Source: Paenibacillus agilis
GTDB lineage: Bacteria > Bacillota > Bacilli > Paenibacillales > Paenibacillaceae
Assembly (NCBI RefSeq): GCF_007786455.1
Contig: NZ_VNJK01000001.1
Span: 496,001 to 560,000, forward strand
Reading direction: 5' to 3'
Length of the DNA: 64,000 nucleotides
Position 1 is the first letter of the stretch; every line of letters begins with the position of its first letter. The notes under the pieces are model-generated. The model was not told where the DNA came from. It was given only the letters and a program-made list of their open reading frames with translations, and did no database searches. This document shows positions 35,843-44,006 of the stretch, in pieces. A program made the position numbers and the translations under genes.

Positions 35843-36922
35843 ATGAGCAAATTGCGTGTAGGTGTCATAGGGGCGGGATCTATTTCGGAGTTTCATTTTA
35901 AGGGCTATGCCCAACACCCTGATGTAGAAATTGTAGCCGTATGTGATCTAAATGAGGAGCGGGCACGTGCAAAGGCGACCGAATTTGGTGCTAGCAAAGT
36001 ATATACAAGTGTAGCAGAATTCTTGCGCGACGAAGCTATTGATGCGGTCAGCGTTTGTACTTGGAATAACACACATGCTGAAAATAGTATCGCTGCTTTG
36101 AAGGCTGGCAAGCATGTATTGGTGGAGAAACCATTATGCCGTACAGTGGAAGAAGCTTTGGCGATTCAGGAAGCTGTTCAAGAGAGCGGGAAAATATTGC
36201 AGATTGGTTATGTGCGCCGTTTCGGTACAAATACGAAAGTGTTGAAGAAGTTTATAGATGCAGGTGAACTCGGGGAGATTTATTATGCAAAGGCTTCTTG
36301 TCTTCGTCGTTTAGGCAATCCAGGTGGCTGGTTCAGCGACATTCAGCGTTCTGGCGGCGGTCCATTGATTGACCTTGGCGTCCACGTCATCGACCTTTGC
36401 TGGTATTTGATGGGCAAGCCAAAGGTTAAGAGTGTTACCGGAAATACGTACAATAAGCTGGGCAATCGTGGTCACATTGAGAACTTTAGCTTTTATCAAG
36501 CAGCTGATTATGATGCGAATCATAATACAATTGAAGATATGGCCAATGCACTGATTCGTTTTGAAAACGGAGCTTCACTGGCTGTAGATGTAAGCTTTAC
36601 GCTTCATGCGAAGCAAGAGGAGCTTGCGGTGAAGTTGTATGGAGATAAGGGTGGAGCTGAGGTGGAGCCTGAGCTTGCGATTGTTAGTGAGAAGCATAAT
36701 ACGATGTTAAATATTACACCGCAAATCGATGAGCTTTCCTTTGATTTTGAGAAGGGGTTTGCTTCTGAAGTTGCCCATTTCGTTGAGACTTGCTTAGGTA
36801 GAGAAGAAACGATTTGTCCTGTTGAGGATGGCGTCGAAATGCTTAAAATATTGTGCGGAATTTATGAATCAAGCCGAACAGGCAAAGAGGTTATTTATGA
36901 GGCTGAAAAAGTATTGAACTAG
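35843..36922 (+). CDS. Gfo/Idh/MocA-family NAD(P)-dependent oxidoreductase
   Basis: 359 residues. N-terminal Rossmann fold with VGVIGAGSISEFHFKGY and VCDLNEERARAKA, then the family signature AGKHVLVEKPLCRTVEEA (catalytic EKP lysine) and the C-terminal domain with GGPLIDLGVHVIDLCWYL (the D-x-x-x-H pair). Likely oxidises a ring hydroxyl of a sugar or cyclitol. GGGAGG precedes the ATG. Second gene of the three-gene operon. Confidence 0.92.
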   Translation: MSKLRVGVIGAGSISEFHFKGYAQHPDVEIVAVCDLNEERARAKATEFGASKVYTSVAEFLRDEAIDAVSVCTWNNTHAENSIAALKAGKHVLVEKPLCRTVEEALAIQEAVQESGKILQIGYVRRFGTNTKVLKKFIDAGELGEIYYAKASCLRRLGNPGGWFSDIQRSGGGPLIDLGVHVIDLCWYLMGKPKVKSVTGNTYNKLGNRGHIENFSFYQAADYDANHNTIEDMANALIRFENGASLAVDVSFTLHAKQEELAVKLYGDKGGAEVEPELAIVSEKHNTMLNITPQIDELSFDFEKGFASEVAHFVETCLGREETICPVEDGVEMLKILCGIYESSRTGKEVIYEAEKVLN

Positions 36923-36978
36923 GTATTTTTTTAAATGATGCTATGAATTCATTGAGGATGGGAAAGGAGTCAGTAAAT

Positions 36979-37851
36979 ATGGTAAAGATCCATCAACCGA
37001 TCGGGGTAATGACAGACAGCTTTAAATTGCCATTGAGAGAAGCACTGCGTAAGGCACAAGAGGTGGGCGCAAATGGTGTGCAAATTTATGCGGTAGAAGG
37101 GGAAATGGACCCTGCTAATCTATCTTCAACTGCTCGCAAAGAATTGAAATCATATATTGAAGATTTAGGATTAGAAGTATCGGCGCTGGTAGGAGATTTG
37201 GCTGGACATGGATTCCAAGATCCAGAGGCTAACCCATGGAAAATTGAAAAATCGAAGCGCATTCTTGATTTGGCACTTGATCTGGGTTCAAATATTGTAA
37301 CGACACATATTGGCATTGTCCCTAATAATGACCATCCTATATATGCGACGATGCAGCGTGCTTGTGAGGAGCTTAGCCAATATGCGAATAGTGTAGGCGG
37401 GCACTTTGCCATTGAGACAGGGCCAGAAACATCTGCACATTTGAAACAATTCCTAGATTCATTAACTGGCAGAGGGATGGCTGTTAACTTCGATCCAGCG
37501 AATATGGTCATGGTAACTGGTGATGATCCTGTGCAAGGTGTATATACGTTGAAGGATTACATTGTGCACACCCATGTGAAGGACGGCATTCGTGTACGCG
37601 AAGTTGATCCGCGTGAAGTGTATGGGATGTTGGGCTTTGAGCCGATGAGCCATGAGAAGCTTGCTGAAATGGCCACAGATGGCCCATTCAAAGAATTGCC
37701 ATTAGGAGAAGGTAACGTTGACTTCGATAGTTATTTCCAAGCTCTTGTAGACATTGGCTTTAATGGCTATTTAACGATTGAACGAGAAGTTGGAACCGAT
37801 CCAGCAGAAGATATCCGTAAAGCTGTACAGTTTATTAAGCGTTACAAATAA
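36979..37851 (+). CDS. sugar phosphate isomerase/epimerase, second copy
   Basis: 290 residues from ATG 36979 (GGGAAAGGAG upstream); an ATG at 36943 in frame is less well placed. TIM-barrel epimerase with metal-ligand strands GVQIYAVEGEM, NIVTTHIGIVPN, HFAIETGPETSAH, VNFDPANMVM, VHTHVKDGIRV and GYLTIEREVGTDP. It differs clearly from the first epimerase of the operon, so they probably act on different intermediates or two steps. Last gene; a weak hairpin (GCAGCAGGCTC / GAGTCTGCTG, near 37904-37935) follows. Confidence 0.86.
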   Translation: MVKIHQPIGVMTDSFKLPLREALRKAQEVGANGVQIYAVEGEMDPANLSSTARKELKSYIEDLGLEVSALVGDLAGHGFQDPEANPWKIEKSKRILDLALDLGSNIVTTHIGIVPNNDHPIYATMQRACEELSQYANSVGGHFAIETGPETSAHLKQFLDSLTGRGMAVNFDPANMVMVTGDDPVQGVYTLKDYIVHTHVKDGIRVREVDPREVYGMLGFEPMSHEKLAEMATDGPFKELPLGEGNVDFDSYFQALVDIGFNGYLTIEREVGTDPAEDIRKAVQFIKRYK

Positions 37852-37993
37852 TGCCTGTAATATACTATTTTTCATAGAAATATATGTTCTCACCATCTTT
37901 TATAGCAGCAGGCTCACGCCGTGGAGTCTGCTGTTTGCTGTTCATATAATGTGGTGCAAGACAAAATATTTAATATGAAGGATGGGATTACGT

Positions 37994-38320
37994 ATGGGTA
38001 GAGAATTTGAGCACCATCATAAAAAATCCAAAAAACGTAAACATGGACACGGTCATGGCGAAGGTCACGGCCGCAAAAAACTTATCAAGGTTAGAGTGAA
38101 AAAGAGCGCTAAAAAGATCGTTAAAGTTATTGAGAAGAAAGTCTTCACTGTAAAGAAAATAAAGAAATTCAAAGTAAACTTGGGTACTCGTAGTCACGGT
38201 GGCGGACACAAGAAACACGGTGGCCACAAAAAACACCATGGCCACAAGAAACACCATGGCCACAAAAAACATCATGGACATCGCAAAGACTGCCATCATA
38301 AAGTATTCGGCTCTGAATAA
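37994..38320 (+). CDS. small, very basic His/Lys/Gly-rich repeat protein
   Basis: 108 residues from ATG 37994 (AAGGATGGG upstream; an ATG at 37982 in frame is possible). Three parts: a His/Lys-rich head (EHHHKKSKKRKHGHGHGEGHG), a middle of about 35 residues alternating Lys and hydrophobic (IKVRVKKSAKKIVKVIEKKVF), and a tail of KHHGHK-type repeats with near-identical DNA units, ending RKDCHHKVFGSE with one cysteine. No signal peptide. Composition recalls repeat-rich spore coat proteins such as CotG, or a metal-binding store; neither is proven. A CATATAAT in the upstream region resembles sporulation sigma E/K -10 elements. Confidence 0.75.
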   Translation: MGREFEHHHKKSKKRKHGHGHGEGHGRKKLIKVRVKKSAKKIVKVIEKKVFTVKKIKKFKVNLGTRSHGGGHKKHGGHKKHHGHKKHHGHKKHHGHRKDCHHKVFGSE

Positions 38321-38351
38321 TGTTTAATTTGTGCGTGCAGGATACTGCCTA

Positions 38352-38377
38352 GTGCTTGTCCTGCAAGCACTTTTTTT
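38352..38377 (+). terminator. terminator of the His/Lys-rich gene
   Basis: GTGCTTG (38352-38358) and CAAGCAC (38364-38370), then seven T. Confidence 0.85.
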
Positions 38378-38392
38378 GTACATAAAAAGGTA

Positions 38393-38444
38393 GAAAAAAA
38401 ATCACCTCCATGATGCCACGAATGATGTGGAAAGGGAGGTGATT
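38393..38444 (-). terminator. terminator of the amidase gene
   Basis: AATCACCTCC (38400-38409) and GGAGGTGATT (38435-38444) are perfect inverted repeats, with a nested CCAC/GTGG stem. Read leftward a run of T (the A-run 38394-38400) follows. Confidence 0.85.
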
Positions 38445-38460
38445 CGAGATGTAATCTTAT

Positions 38461-40092
38461 TTATTGGACGCCTATAGATTCTTTAATTCCATTTACAATA
38501 CTTGCAGCAACACGATGCTGGAACTCTTCTGTTAGCATTTGTTGTTCCTCTTGAGGATTCGATAGGAACCCGATTTCTAGTAGAACGGCAGGTACTTTGG
38601 CTTTAGTTAGTACTTCGTATGAATTGTTTTTCACTTTGCGATCGTTAAATTTAGTAGCACCTAGTATATGCCTGTGCATAATATCAGCAAATTGTTGATG
38701 CGATTTGTGATGGAAATACGTTTCGGTTCCGCCAACTGTTCGCTTTGGTGCTGCTGAATTTGCATGGATGGATACGAATGCTGCTGCATTTACGCGGTTG
38801 GCCATCTCTATTCGTTCTGAACGCTGAATGTATGTATCATCTGTTCGCGTCATAATAACTTGGATATTCTCTTCTTGGAGCAGTAGTTGTTCCACTTTTA
38901 GAGCTAGAGCCAGTACAAAGTCTTTCTCGTATTTACCTGAAGCACCGACAGTGCCTGAATCTTTCGCGCCATGACCAGCATCAATGACGACTATTTTCTT
39001 GCCGTCAATCGTAGTCGGCGGCGTAGTTACCGGAGGAGTAGTAGTCGGAGGATCCGTAACTGCCGGGGGCACTACTTGATCTCCAGTATGCAGCTCCAAC
39101 GTAAGTAAGCCTGATTCACTGCCGCCATCGGTAATTGTGTAGCCGATATCCGCCTTTGTATCTAGTACGATACGAATCGTAGAAGACTTTTCGTCAAATA
39201 ATGAGTATCGTACTTGCTCAATGTGAGGGTTGTCCACGATATAGTCGAGTTTCCCGTGGAATCCAGCTTTTCCATTTGTAAGTTGTCCATCAATAAATTC
39301 AGTGGTGAAGGCTGTTGCAGGAATATCCATGACAATACGATTCGGGTCAGTCAGTGTAATTATTTTTGGCTTCACCGTTCCTTGCACTTCGACCATCAAT
39401 TTATTATCCATATAGTTAATACTGTTTATTTGCGCGGTGCCGGAAGTAGAACCCTTGTTAGAACCTGTATTTCCCGGAGGTATGGTTTCATTCTGGTTTG
39501 GATCTGGCTTAACCTCTTCTTTGGGAGGAGGAGTTTGAATCAAGACTGACTTGTTGGCATTATCCCATCGAACTTTCAGGCCAAATTGCTCGCCTACAAA
39601 GCGAAGAGGTACAAGCGCTGTACCACCTTCAACGACAGGCGGACTGCTTAATGTCGTTTCCGTTCCATTTACGATAGAGGCATTGCTTCCAACGGTTAGC
39701 TGTATTTTGTTTGTACCATCAGAAATATGGAGCTGTTTGGACTCTTTCTCCCAATCGACAGCGTAACCAAGATGCTCAATAACAACTCGAAGCGGAATCA
39801 TGACAGATTGATTCATATTTTTTACTTCAGCATTTGAAGGGAGCGTAAGTTTCTTATCGTCTATTATAATGCTTGTACTCTTTGCATCCTTTGTGCTTGG
39901 AGTAGGTTGGATAAGTTGTGGAACTTCAGTAGTATTCTTATCATTAGTTCCATTAGTAGCTTTTTTACTCTTTGTAGATTGTGTAAGATTAGTAGATTTT
40001 GTACTTTGCTCAGCTTGAGCAATAGTAGGAAGGGTAAATAAAAACGTCAGTAACATCAGCAAGAGACCGTATTTTTTCATGGTAGTCGACAT
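38461..40092 (-). CDS. secreted N-acetylmuramoyl-L-alanine amidase (Amidase_3) with stalk and AMIN domains
   Basis: 543 residues; cleaves the amide bond between MurNAc and L-Ala in peptidoglycan. Signal peptide about 1-27 (ends IAQA), then a Thr/Lys-rich linker, a copper-amine-oxidase-N/stalk domain (about 75-190; MIPLRVVIEHLGYAVDWE, ALVPLRFVGEQFGLKVRWD), an AMIN domain (about 220-335), a Pro/Thr linker and the zinc amidase (about 365-543). Zinc ligands and catalytic glutamate are in VVIDAGHGAKDSG, the EKDF glutamate, SIHANSAA and LLEIGFLSN. Either ATG 40092 or the ATG four codons later may start it. Confidence 0.93.
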   Translation of the reverse strand: MSTTMKKYGLLLMLLTFLFTLPTIAQAEQSTKSTNLTQSTKSKKATNGTNDKNTTEVPQLIQPTPSTKDAKSTSIIIDDKKLTLPSNAEVKNMNQSVMIPLRVVIEHLGYAVDWEKESKQLHISDGTNKIQLTVGSNASIVNGTETTLSSPPVVEGGTALVPLRFVGEQFGLKVRWDNANKSVLIQTPPPKEEVKPDPNQNETIPPGNTGSNKGSTSGTAQINSINYMDNKLMVEVQGTVKPKIITLTDPNRIVMDIPATAFTTEFIDGQLTNGKAGFHGKLDYIVDNPHIEQVRYSLFDEKSSTIRIVLDTKADIGYTITDGGSESGLLTLELHTGDQVVPPAVTDPPTTTPPVTTPPTTIDGKKIVVIDAGHGAKDSGTVGASGKYEKDFVLALALKVEQLLLQEENIQVIMTRTDDTYIQRSERIEMANRVNAAAFVSIHANSAAPKRTVGGTETYFHHKSHQQFADIMHRHILGATKFNDRKVKNNSYEVLTKAKVPAVLLEIGFLSNPQEEQQMLTEEFQHRVAASIVNGIKESIGVQ

Positions 40093-40412
40093 AATCCTCC
40101 ATCCCTCGTTAGTAAATCATCCATTTCAATCATATAATACTTAAAATTACCATACTTAATAGACGCGAAATAGTAGTTGAATGTTGCGGATTGATCTGAA
40201 ATAAATGTAACACAATTCAAGTGGAGAAATAATAATTTTTTTGTTACTTTATTCCTGCTAATCTGTATGCAGATGTAAATAGAGTGGCATTTTAGTCGAA
40301 ATTAACAACCACATTAAGAGGTATTAGTGTCGAATGAGAGGGAATATTATCGAGGGAAATAGAAGCTTCTAATAGAGGTTAATCATATTGGAAAATGCAA
40401 ATGATAGCGAAG
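40093..40412. other. 320-bp gap between the amidase and YnfA-family genes
   Basis: Both neighbours are leftward, so it should hold the amidase promoter. The sequence is A+T-rich with no ORF; I could not choose a reliable promoter. Confidence 0.4.
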
Positions 40413-40444
40413 AATAGAGGAAGGGGATATCTCCTTCCTCTATT
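40413..40444. terminator. perfect 12-bp palindrome downstream of the YnfA-family gene
   Basis: AATAGAGGAAGG (40413-40424) and CCTTCCTCTATT (40433-40444) are exact inverted repeats 6 bp before the end of the leftward gene. The T-tract is weak, so termination is likely but not certain. Confidence 0.55.
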
Positions 40445-40449
40445 AGCAT

Positions 40450-40779
40450 TTAGGCAGAACGTGGCGCCCATAATATGACGGCAACGCCAATGAGACAAAT
40501 CAATCCACCGATGATGTCATATCTATCCGGTGCCTGCTTGTCCACAATCCAGCCCCAAAGGATGGCAAGCATGACAAATGCCCCTCCATATGCTGCATAT
40601 ACTTTTCCGAATGAAGGGAATGATTGTAGGGTGGGGATGATTCCGTAGGCGATGAGAATAATTCCTCCCCATATGCCATAGGAAAGCGGCTTTGATTCTC
40701 TTAACCAGAGCCAAATAAGATACCCGCCTCCAATCTCTGCAAGTCCAGCGACAATAAACAACAATATTGCGGTAAACAT
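40450..40779 (-). CDS. YnfA/UPF0060 family small membrane protein
   Basis: 109 residues with four membrane segments. The family motifs AGLAEIGGGYLIWLWLRE, YGIIPTLQSFPSFGKVYAAYGGAFV and GWIVDKQAPDRYDIIGG are clear. YnfA proteins are distant relatives of small multidrug resistance transporters; their physiological role is not settled. AGGAGG is positioned before the ATG. Confidence 0.93.
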   Translation of the reverse strand: MFTAILLFIVAGLAEIGGGYLIWLWLRESKPLSYGIWGGIILIAYGIIPTLQSFPSFGKVYAAYGGAFVMLAILWGWIVDKQAPDRYDIIGGLICLIGVAVILWAPRSA

Positions 40780-40923
40780 GTAAAGCCTCCTTAATACCGA
40801 TCATCAATGTGCTATTTATTATAAACGATATTTGTTAGGAAGAGGGAGAAACAATCCTTGGAGATAGCTTGATAGGTGGAGGGGCAAGATGAAGGCTGTC
40901 TCTCGAAGTGTCTCTGTTACAGA

Positions 40924-40967
40924 AACAGCTGCCTCTAAGCACAAGCTTTGCTTAAAAGGCAGCTGTT
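40924..40967 (-). terminator. terminator-like hairpin of the YciI-family gene
   Basis: AACAGCTGCCT (40924-40934) and AGGCAGCTGTT (40957-40967), with an inner TAAGC/GCTTA stem. Read leftward only a short T stretch follows. Confidence 0.6.
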
Positions 40968-40987
40968 GAGAAACTAAATGTTACGAT

Positions 40988-41245
40988 TTACATAAGACCC
41001 CATTCTCTTAGGTCCAAGTGACGTACATCTTCAATAATGTATGGATCTTGCTCTGCCAACTGCTTCGCTTCCTCGAAGGAATCTGCGATATAAATAACCA
41101 TGCCGCCTGAACCATCCGCGAATGGACCTCTAGCAAAAATTTTCCCCTCTGCATGCAGATTTTCAAGGTACGCTAAATGATCAGGGCGATAAGTAGCATT
41201 TTTAGAAATATCTTTCATGTTCAAGATTGCTGCAAAATAAGCCAT
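40988..41245 (-). CDS. YciI-family protein
   Basis: 85 residues, a ferredoxin-like alpha+beta fold of unknown function. Family features visible are RPDHLAYLENLHAEGKIFARGPFADGSGGM, which contains the conserved R-x-x-H and GP-x-x-D elements, and AEQDPYIIEDVRHLDLREW. Single leftward gene with a hairpin downstream. Confidence 0.88.
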   Translation of the reverse strand: MAYFAAILNMKDISKNATYRPDHLAYLENLHAEGKIFARGPFADGSGGMVIYIADSFEEAKQLAEQDPYIIEDVRHLDLREWGLM

Positions 41246-41357
41246 AATACGATCTCTCCTTTTTATGGATATGGAAATACAGAGCTAATTTCAGTATAGC
41301 CTGAAAAGTGGAAATAGGGTATCTCATAGACAAACACATCAATTGTTTGCTTTTTAT

Positions 41358-41386
41358 TTGACAATATTCAAACGATGATTAATAAT
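41358..41386 (+). promoter_or_regulatory. sigma-A promoter of the DUF2087 gene
   Basis: Perfect TTGACA (41358-41363), 17-bp spacer, AATAAT (41381-41386). The expected start near 41393 rules out the more upstream in-frame ATG at 41385. Confidence 0.75.
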
Positions 41387-41426
41387 GTCTATTATAAGAC
41401 AAACGAAAATGGGATGTGTTTATTTC

Positions 41427-42179
41427 ATGGATATATCAGAATTGTTCTGGAATGCTTCTATAGATGAGTTGAAGCAAGGGTATCATGAGCAAGAACAGCA
41501 ATATGTATGTTTGTTATGCGGTAAGACGGTAGAGAAGGGCATTATCTATAAGCAAGGCGATACGTTGTATGAAGCTGAGCGATATACGCGTCTTCACATT
41601 GAGCGTGAGCACGAATCGGTGTTCCACTACCTCATTCAGATGGATAAGAAGATGACCGGTTTGACCGAGCATCAGAATGGTCTGCTCAAATGTTTTTATG
41701 ATGGAAAAAGTGATCGCGACATTCAGCAGCAAATGGGGATCGGGAGTGCATCCACGATTCGGAATCATCGCTTCGTATTGAAGGAGAAAGAACGTCAAGC
41801 GAAGGTGTTCTTAACGTTAATGGAGCTGCTGAAGGAAAAGGATGAACACGCGCCTGCCTTTGTTGAGTATCATAAGACGGCTACGATGGTAGACGAGCGA
41901 TATAATGTAACCCAAGAAGAGAATGATAAGCTTCTAACAAAATATTTCCCAGACGGAATAGATGGCAAGCTAAAGACGTTCTCCATGAAAGAGAAGAGCA
42001 AATTAGTCGTGCTGCGAGAGATCGCTAAGCGATTCCAAACGGATACCGTTTACAATGAGAAAGAGATTAATGAAGTATTAAAAGCTGTCTACGATGATCA
42101 CGTAACTTTGCGCAGATATTTGATCGAATATGGTTTTCTCGATCGTAAAGAAGATGGCAGTGAATATTGGCTCAAGTAG
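41427..42179 (+). CDS. DUF2087-domain regulator-like protein
   Basis: 250 residues from ATG 41427 (GGGATGTG upstream). The N-terminus has a zinc-ribbon-like YVCLLCGKTVEKG and a later HIEREHE. The middle is a LuxR-like helix-turn-helix (LTEHQNGLLKCFYDGKSDRDIQQQ then IGSASTIRNHRF). The last 90 residues are a DUF2087 winged-helix domain (LLTKYFPDGIDGKLKTF, KSKLVVLREIAKRF, YNEKEINEVLKAVYDDHVTLRRYLIEYGFLDR). Probably a DNA-binding regulator; target unknown. It sits 51 bp upstream of a GIY-YIG protein, likely one operon. Confidence 0.85.
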   Translation: MDISELFWNASIDELKQGYHEQEQQYVCLLCGKTVEKGIIYKQGDTLYEAERYTRLHIEREHESVFHYLIQMDKKMTGLTEHQNGLLKCFYDGKSDRDIQQQMGIGSASTIRNHRFVLKEKERQAKVFLTLMELLKEKDEHAPAFVEYHKTATMVDERYNVTQEENDKLLTKYFPDGIDGKLKTFSMKEKSKLVVLREIAKRFQTDTVYNEKEINEVLKAVYDDHVTLRRYLIEYGFLDRKEDGSEYWLK

Positions 42180-42230
42180 GAGCGAGTGTATGAAATAGAA
42201 GGTTTACTAGCAGAAAGGAGTAAGATAGAA

Positions 42231-42575
42231 ATGAATCGCAGAGAAGAATTAAAAGCTGCATACAAAGAAATAAAAACGGAAGCGGGCGTTTATGAGATCC
42301 GCAATACGATTACTAATAAAAGGCTTGTGGTGAGCACTTCGAATTTGAGAACCATTGAAGGTAAGAAATTTCAGCTTAATATGGGCGGACATATGAATAA
42401 AGCGCTGCAAGCAGAATGGAATACGTATGGAGAAGCGGCATTTGAAATCGAAACACTGGAAATTTTAAAAAAGAAAGAACATGGTTACTTTGATGAGAAA
42501 GAAGAATTGAAGAAGTTGGAAGAGAAGTGGTTGAACGAGCTGCAGCCATATGGTGAAGCAGGGTACAACAAATAA
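42231..42575 (+). CDS. GIY-YIG fold protein
   Basis: 114 residues from ATG 42231 (AAAGGAG upstream). The fold is suggested by AGVYEIRNTITNKRLVVSTSNL and later GGHMNKALQAEWNTYGEAAFEIETLE with an EE-rich helix and a terminal LNELQPYGEAGYN. The usual Gly-Ile-Tyr is replaced by Gly-Val-Tyr, as in this small-protein subgroup. Nuclease activity is not established for such proteins. Confidence 0.8.
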   Translation: MNRREELKAAYKEIKTEAGVYEIRNTITNKRLVVSTSNLRTIEGKKFQLNMGGHMNKALQAEWNTYGEAAFEIETLEILKKKEHGYFDEKEELKKLEEKWLNELQPYGEAGYNK

Positions 42576-42641
42576 TTTTATGTGATTGGATGATCTTTGC
42601 ACCCATATGGACTGAGGTATACACAATAATATATAAAATGG

Positions 42642-42677
42642 AAAAGGGACAAGTCATCAAATGACTGTCCCTTTTTT
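42642..42677 (+). terminator. terminator of the DUF2087/GIY-YIG pair
   Basis: AAAAGGGACA-AGTCAT and its complement ATGACT-GTCCCTTTTTT form a long stem with a three-base loop and end in six T. It serves both convergent neighbours. Confidence 0.9.
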
Positions 42678-42693
42678 GCTTGTATGGAAAGTT

Positions 42694-43755
42694 TTAAGAA
42701 TTAGCAGGTGCAAATAGGTTCGTAAATTTCTTTGGAATGTCCGTCTCGAAGCGCAGTACTTTGCCTGTTGTCGGATGCGTAAAGGACAGAACGCGAGCAT
42801 GCAAGCCGAGACGGCCAATCGTTCTCACTTTTGAGCCGTACTTTTTGTCGCCTACAATTGGATGTCCGATGTCTTCCATATGCGCGCGAATTTGGTTTTT
42901 GCGGCCTGTTTCAAGCTGTACTTCTAGCAAGGAATACTGGCGGTTAGATTGCAGCACTTTGTAGTGAGTAACCGCATGCTGACCGTCATTTGGGTATGGA
43001 CTAGAGTACATTTTCAGCGTTTTGCTCTCTTTTAGCCATGAGGAAATCGTACCTTCCGGCTTATTAACAGTGCCTTCTACAAGAGCTACATAAATACGTT
43101 CTTGTACGTTTTCCTTCCATGCATTTTGCAACGTCTGTTGGACATGCTCGCTCTTTGCGAACATCATGACACCAGATGTATCACGATCAAGGCGATGGAC
43201 GACGAAAATGCGATTCGCTGGATGTGATTGGCGTACATGTGCAGTAAGCTGGCGGTAAGCCGTCAGTTCTTTTTCTTGTGGCGAAGCAACGGAAAGTAAG
43301 CCTGCATCTTTGTTAATGACGATCACATGATCATCTTCATGGATGATTCGCAAGCCAACGAATGCAGGTGCATCGGTCGTTTTTTCTTTGCTCACTGTGA
43401 CGATGTCGCCTGGTTCAAGTTGGAAGTTATATACGGTTGTCGCTTTGTTATTTACGGATACTTGTCCACGTGCTAGTACGGATTTAACCGCGTTGCGACC
43501 CATGTTTATATGTGCAATCAAAAAGTTTAGCAGTTCAGACGATTGTTCAACTGTATAGGATTTAGCTTGCGGCTTTGCAGGTGCTTTTATTGGTGCATGT
43601 TGTGATGATTTATTTGTCGTATGCTTTGTTGGTTTAGATGATGTTGCATGTTCCAGACCATGATTTCTGTGTTTGCTATTATTTCTATTGGAGCCGCCGC
43701 CTCTTTGTTGAGTTGGCTTTCCAGTAGGTGAAGCGTAGCTGTTTCTTTTCTTCAT
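42694..43755 (-). CDS. RluA-family pseudouridine synthase with S4 domain
   Basis: 353 residues; isomerises specific uridines of rRNA or tRNA to pseudouridine. The first 65 residues are a low-complexity Lys/Asn/Ser/His-rich tail. An S4 RNA-binding domain follows (about 70-125; VKSVLARGQVSVNNKATTVYNFQLEPGD). The catalytic domain shows NKDAGLLSVA, the active-site HRLDRDTSGVMMFAKS (aspartate in HRLD) and LETGRKNQIRAHM, all typical of RluA-group enzymes. Target position unknown. Confidence 0.92.
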   Translation of the reverse strand: MKKRNSYASPTGKPTQQRGGGSNRNNSKHRNHGLEHATSSKPTKHTTNKSSQHAPIKAPAKPQAKSYTVEQSSELLNFLIAHINMGRNAVKSVLARGQVSVNNKATTVYNFQLEPGDIVTVSKEKTTDAPAFVGLRIIHEDDHVIVINKDAGLLSVASPQEKELTAYRQLTAHVRQSHPANRIFVVHRLDRDTSGVMMFAKSEHVQQTLQNAWKENVQERIYVALVEGTVNKPEGTISSWLKESKTLKMYSSPYPNDGQHAVTHYKVLQSNRQYSLLEVQLETGRKNQIRAHMEDIGHPIVGDKKYGSKVRTIGRLGLHARVLSFTHPTTGKVLRFETDIPKKFTNLFAPANS

Positions 43756-44006
43756 CGTTGACCTCTTTCTGTTCCTTCATGCAGCGTTAATGCAAGCCGA
43801 TCATGAATTCCGTTCATCATTACGGATTGAATACTCCCATCATATCAAAAAGAGCTATCTCACGCTATCGAAAGCACGAGGGAAACAGTCGTGCTATAAT
43901 TATTCGTAAGGCGTTTCCGCATAAGGACGGATTGAATCACAAGGTAATTTCGAATAGACCTTGCAGCTGAGTCATTTATCAATTTAAGTTAGGAGCATCT
44001 GATCGC

